From Armatimonadota bacterium (lineage in GTDB: Bacteria > Bacteroidota > Ignavibacteria > OLB7): a stretch of DNA of 64,000 bases. The stretch spans positions 1 through 64,000 of the forward strand of contig JADZEY010000090.1 of assembly GCA_020850315.1 (NCBI GenBank), written 5' to 3'. Below, one piece after another: positions 61,621-64,000 of the stretch. The position numbers were made by a program, and so were the translations under genes. The notes under the pieces were generated by a model that ran no database searches, was not told the DNA's origin, and worked only from the letters and a program-made list of their open reading frames with translations. Position 1 is the stretch's first letter, and every line of letters starts with the position of its first letter.

Positions 61621-61708
61621 TTCACCGGAATAACCCCTCCGCTCATGCTGAGTCCCGTCGAAGCCTGCCCTGAGCCTGCCGAAGGGTATGAGTGGAGCCA
61701 CCGAACGG
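61621..61708 (+). repeat. REP-like dispersed repeat, copy 3
   Basis: Nearly identical to the copy at 23781: CCGCTCATGCTGAGTCCC, CGAAGCCTGCCCTGAGCC and GGGTATGAGTGGAGCCACCG, with only a few T/C changes. It lies just past the 3' end of the tonB-like gene. Confidence 0.75.
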
Positions 61709-61744
61709 ACAAGTGCTCACTGTTCAAATTCTGCACCAAGCCAC

Positions 61745-62551
61745 TCACTTCAGCACAAAGTTGTAGGTGATGGTTGCTTGTTGCGGTATCTGCGGCGATG
61801 TTGGCGGAAGCGCGCGCGCCCGCGCCCGGCGAAGCCCCGCAATGGCCGCATCCAACAGTGCTTTGTTTGGGCTGCGGATTGGGGTGATGCTGGTGATTGA
61901 GCCATCCGGCAGCACCGTAAACCGCAGCTTCACGCTTCCGCTGGCATCGGCGTTATCCGGGTAGCGTGCGGTTGGGCGCACGGTCCAGCCGCGGCTTCCC
62001 ATCCCTTCGGCAGCAAAATCCCCAACTCCACTTCCGGTTCCCTTCCCTGTCCCTTCGCCCCCGCTTCCCGATGCTGGCTTATCACCCGACCCTTTCGAGT
62101 GCTGGCCGACTTCGCCGCCAGCGCGGTCGGTGATTTTGGCTGTGTCGCGGATTGCTTTCCCCGTCTCTTTCTTCTCCGGCTTCTTTGCATCGGCCACTAC
62201 TTTCACTTTTCCGATCTGCTTTGGCGCAAGCGATGCTGTCTGTTTGGGGAGCGCAGGGTTAGCGTCGGGTGAGCCTTTTTTTGCGGGGCCAACTGGCTCG
62301 GTTCGGTCTGGCGCACCGCCACCGCCGCCGGCTGGGCCAAGGTCCATCAGGGTGATCGGAAGGCTTAGGGTGTCGTTGTGATAATGGTGAGCAAATGGCG
62401 AGCGCATGGTTGGGGAATCGCGGAACCAGAAAAATAGGGCTAACACAAGCAGATGCAGCGTAAGGGAAACCACCGCGCCGATCAGCAGGCGGCGTGGGTA
62501 GGTTGCTTGTAGTTCTGGCGCGCCGTAGCGCATCACTTTTTGCAGACGCAT
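61745..62551 (-). CDS. tonB: TonB-family energy transducer
   Basis: Links the proton-motive force at the inner membrane to outer-membrane receptors. The 268-residue protein has one N-terminal transmembrane helix (about 22-43, 'IGAVVSLTLHLLVLALFFWF'), a long Gly/Lys/Pro-rich periplasmic spacer, and a C-terminal TonB domain ('YPDNADASGSVKLRFTVLPD', 'GSITSITPIRSPNKALLDAA'). ATG 62551 is used; a TTG at 62557 and an ATG at 62533 are alternatives. exbB and exbD are not seen here. Confidence 0.82.
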   Translation of the reverse strand: MRLQKVMRYGAPELQATYPRRLLIGAVVSLTLHLLVLALFFWFRDSPTMRSPFAHHYHNDTLSLPITLMDLGPAGGGGGAPDRTEPVGPAKKGSPDANPALPKQTASLAPKQIGKVKVVADAKKPEKKETGKAIRDTAKITDRAGGEVGQHSKGSGDKPASGSGGEGTGKGTGSGVGDFAAEGMGSRGWTVRPTARYPDNADASGSVKLRFTVLPDGSITSITPIRSPNKALLDAAIAGLRRARARALPPTSPQIPQQATITYNFVLK

Positions 62552-62558
62552 TCGCAAA

Positions 62559-62600
62559 TTTGTCAGTGGTCAGTGGTCAGTTGTCAGTTGCAAAGGAGGG
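62559..62600 (+). repeat. Heptanucleotide repeat array F, upstream of the tonB-like gene
   Basis: TTGTCAGTGGTCAGTGGTCA then GTTGTCAGTTGCAAAGGAGG: period seven and the same tail. This is the only array found outside the dcw region. It lies eight bases before the tonB-like ATG. Confidence 0.85.
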
Positions 62601-62666
62601 AGGGGGTAGCGTTTGGTTTTTGCTGGCTCCCGCGACTGACGGTGGCTTGCATCGTTGGCCCTCACC

Positions 62667-64000
62667 TTAAAATTTCACCCGAACCCCAGCGCGAAGCTCG
62701 ATGCCGGGGGCTTGGTAGCCGTGCCACAGGTCGTACTGGGTTCCCAGCAGGTTCGTGGCTTCGGCGAAGGCTTGGAAATTATCGTTCATCCGGTAGTTGG
62801 CTCCGATGCCAAGCAGAAACCGCGCAGCAATCGTCTGTTGGTTGGTTGGGAGCGCGGTTGGCACAATCGCTGTCCGCTGCTCGGTTTGGAATTGAAGCGT
62901 TGCACTCCCGCTGAACTGCGGGGTGAAGGCGTACTCTGCACGGCTACGCATATCTACCGAAGGGCGCATCGGCAGCAGCTCATCATCATCGCGATTGGTG
63001 GCTGCGCCGATAAAGAGATCGGCATCAAGATTCAGTTTCTCTATCAGTTTCATCCGCATGGTTGCTTGGCCGCCAACGGTGCGGGATTTGGCGTAATCGT
63101 AGCGAAGTTCACCGCTGGTGTCGGCCACAACCACTGGGGTGTTCTCGGCTTGCTCAATCACCACACCTGCTTCCAAGCTGAACGATTCTTTGTTGAGCCG
63201 AACACCACCGCCAAGCCGTATCGGCACGCTTTCTGGACGCAGGGTGATGGTGCGTGCAACGTAGGGTGCGCGCATCAGCATATCACGGTATGAAGCCGGG
63301 CGAAGCTCGGGGGCAAACCACACGTTTGCCGAAAGCAATGGAGAGATGATATACCGCGCCCCAACCCGCCCCGACACTACCGTGGCTGACCCGCTGTCGC
63401 TCAATCCACCATTGGCATAAAATCCACCAAGCGAAAGGTACAGCCGTTCGGCAGGCCGCCAGTCAACGTCGCCACGCAGATGGAGGTAGGCAGGGGTTTG
63501 GGTTTGCACGCCGTAGTCAAGCGATGTGGTGATGTACTGAATCCCGCCGCTGACCCGAAGCGAATCACTGCCGTAGCTGACGCGCCCGGCAAACGCTGGC
63601 GTTAGCCCCGATGCTTCCCGTGTGGTGTCGCGCAGGCGGTCGGAAACGGAGGTGCTTCCAACATCCAACTTCACACTGACCCCCAGCTCTTGATCTTCCT
63701 GACTTTCTATCATGGCGATAAACCGTGTGGTGGAGCGTGTTCGATCGGCAGCACCAGTGCGGTTGCCGTACAGAAAGTAGCTATCCCCCAAGTAAGAGAC
63801 ATCCGCCGAAGCACGGAAACGGGCGGGGGTGATCTCATCGGCTCCGATCAGCAGCCCGCCGGTTGCTTGCAGCAGAATTGAGCCGGCGCGCGCGCTATCC
63901 AAATGCCCTTCCGTTCCGCGATAATCCAACATCCCAGCAACGTCAAACGTTCGCTGCTGATACTCACCCCGCAGCAGTGCGCGTGGCGAAAGGTAGCTAC
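62667..64000 (-). CDS. Outer-membrane beta-barrel (TonB-dependent receptor-like), 5' end outside window
   Basis: The frame is open to the right edge, so at least 444 residues are seen and the N-terminus is missing. The visible part is a run of amphipathic strands ('KLDVGSTSVSDRLRDTTREA', 'LYLSLGGFYANGGLSDS', 'AEYAFTPQFSGSATLQFQTE') ending 'FAEATNLLGTQYDLWHGYQA' and 'ELRAGVRVKF' with a terminal Phe, typical of TonB receptors. No plug domain is visible because it lies beyond the edge. It is followed by the tonB-like gene on the same strand. Confidence 0.78.
   Translation of the reverse strand, partial: SYLSPRALLRGEYQQRTFDVAGMLDYRGTEGHLDSARAGSILLQATGGLLIGADEITPARFRASADVSYLGDSYFLYGNRTGAADRTRSTTRFIAMIESQEDQELGVSVKLDVGSTSVSDRLRDTTREASGLTPAFAGRVSYGSDSLRVSGGIQYITTSLDYGVQTQTPAYLHLRGDVDWRPAERLYLSLGGFYANGGLSDSGSATVVSGRVGARYIISPLLSANVWFAPELRPASYRDMLMRAPYVARTITLRPESVPIRLGGGVRLNKESFSLEAGVVIEQAENTPVVVADTSGELRYDYAKSRTVGGQATMRMKLIEKLNLDADLFIGAATNRDDDELLPMRPSVDMRSRAEYAFTPQFSGSATLQFQTEQRTAIVPTALPTNQQTIAARFLLGIGANYRMNDNFQAFAEATNLLGTQYDLWHGYQAPGIELRAGVRVKF

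Overview
The window is chromosomal DNA from a GC-rich, Gram-negative bacterium that looks like a deep Bacteroidota/Chlorobi-group lineage, most like Candidatus Kapabacteria. The evidence for this is indirect: proteins ending in type IX secretion (T9SS) C-terminal sorting domains, Ycf48/BNR-repeat and choice-of-anchor-D surface proteins, TonB-dependent receptors paired with a DUF4249 lipoprotein, and a Bacteroidota-like FtsZ tail. No rRNA or taxonomic marker in the window settles the lineage.

Layout. 1-0.6 kb: the first codons of an IS630-type transposase, a RAMA-domain fragment and a 66-bp perfect palindrome. 0.7-14.8 kb: ordinary housekeeping and surface genes (dicarboxylate symporter, purine nucleoside phosphorylase, YitT, a secreted CotH-kinase/lamin-tail protein, UvrD/PcrA helicase, DUF488, a 1490-residue surface protein, a lipoprotein MsrB). 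14.8-18.9 kb: a small accessory island ending in a tyrosine integrase beside tRNA-Arg(CCT). It carries an XRE regulator, a zinc-ribbon membrane protein, a lipoprotein, a CRISPR-like repeat remnant, a frameshifted small gene, a RelE/ParE-type toxin-antitoxin pair and a UmuD-like S24 peptidase. 19-29.2 kb: RecQ, an M28 peptidase, an ECF sigma factor overlapping an unusual anti-sigma-like/T9SS protein, an ATP-grasp ligase, a dehalogenase-like hydrolase, a Crp/Fnr regulator and dnaX.

29.5-48.9 kb: a nearly complete division and cell-wall (dcw) cluster on the + strand: mraZ, rsmH, ftsL, ftsI, murE, murF, mraY, murD, ftsW, murG, an uncharacterised membrane gene, murC, murB, ftsQ, ftsA, ftsZ. It begins with three MraZ-type operator boxes at 10-bp spacing and ends with a long hairpin. 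Several gene junctions contain tandem heptanucleotide arrays (GTCANTR repeats) with a shared tail. Some of these arrays supply the stop codon of the gene before them.

49-64 kb: a beta-propeller lipoprotein with a haem-like motif, ruvA, nadK, a thioredoxin-like lipoprotein, a TonB-dependent receptor with DUF4249 partner, a BNR-repeat gene broken by an 8-bp tandem duplication, a second TonB-dependent receptor, a TonB protein and a third outer-membrane barrel cut by the window edge. REP-like elements of about 70-90 bp occur at 23.8, 44.0 and 61.6 kb.

All calls come from reading the sequence and translations. No database search was run.
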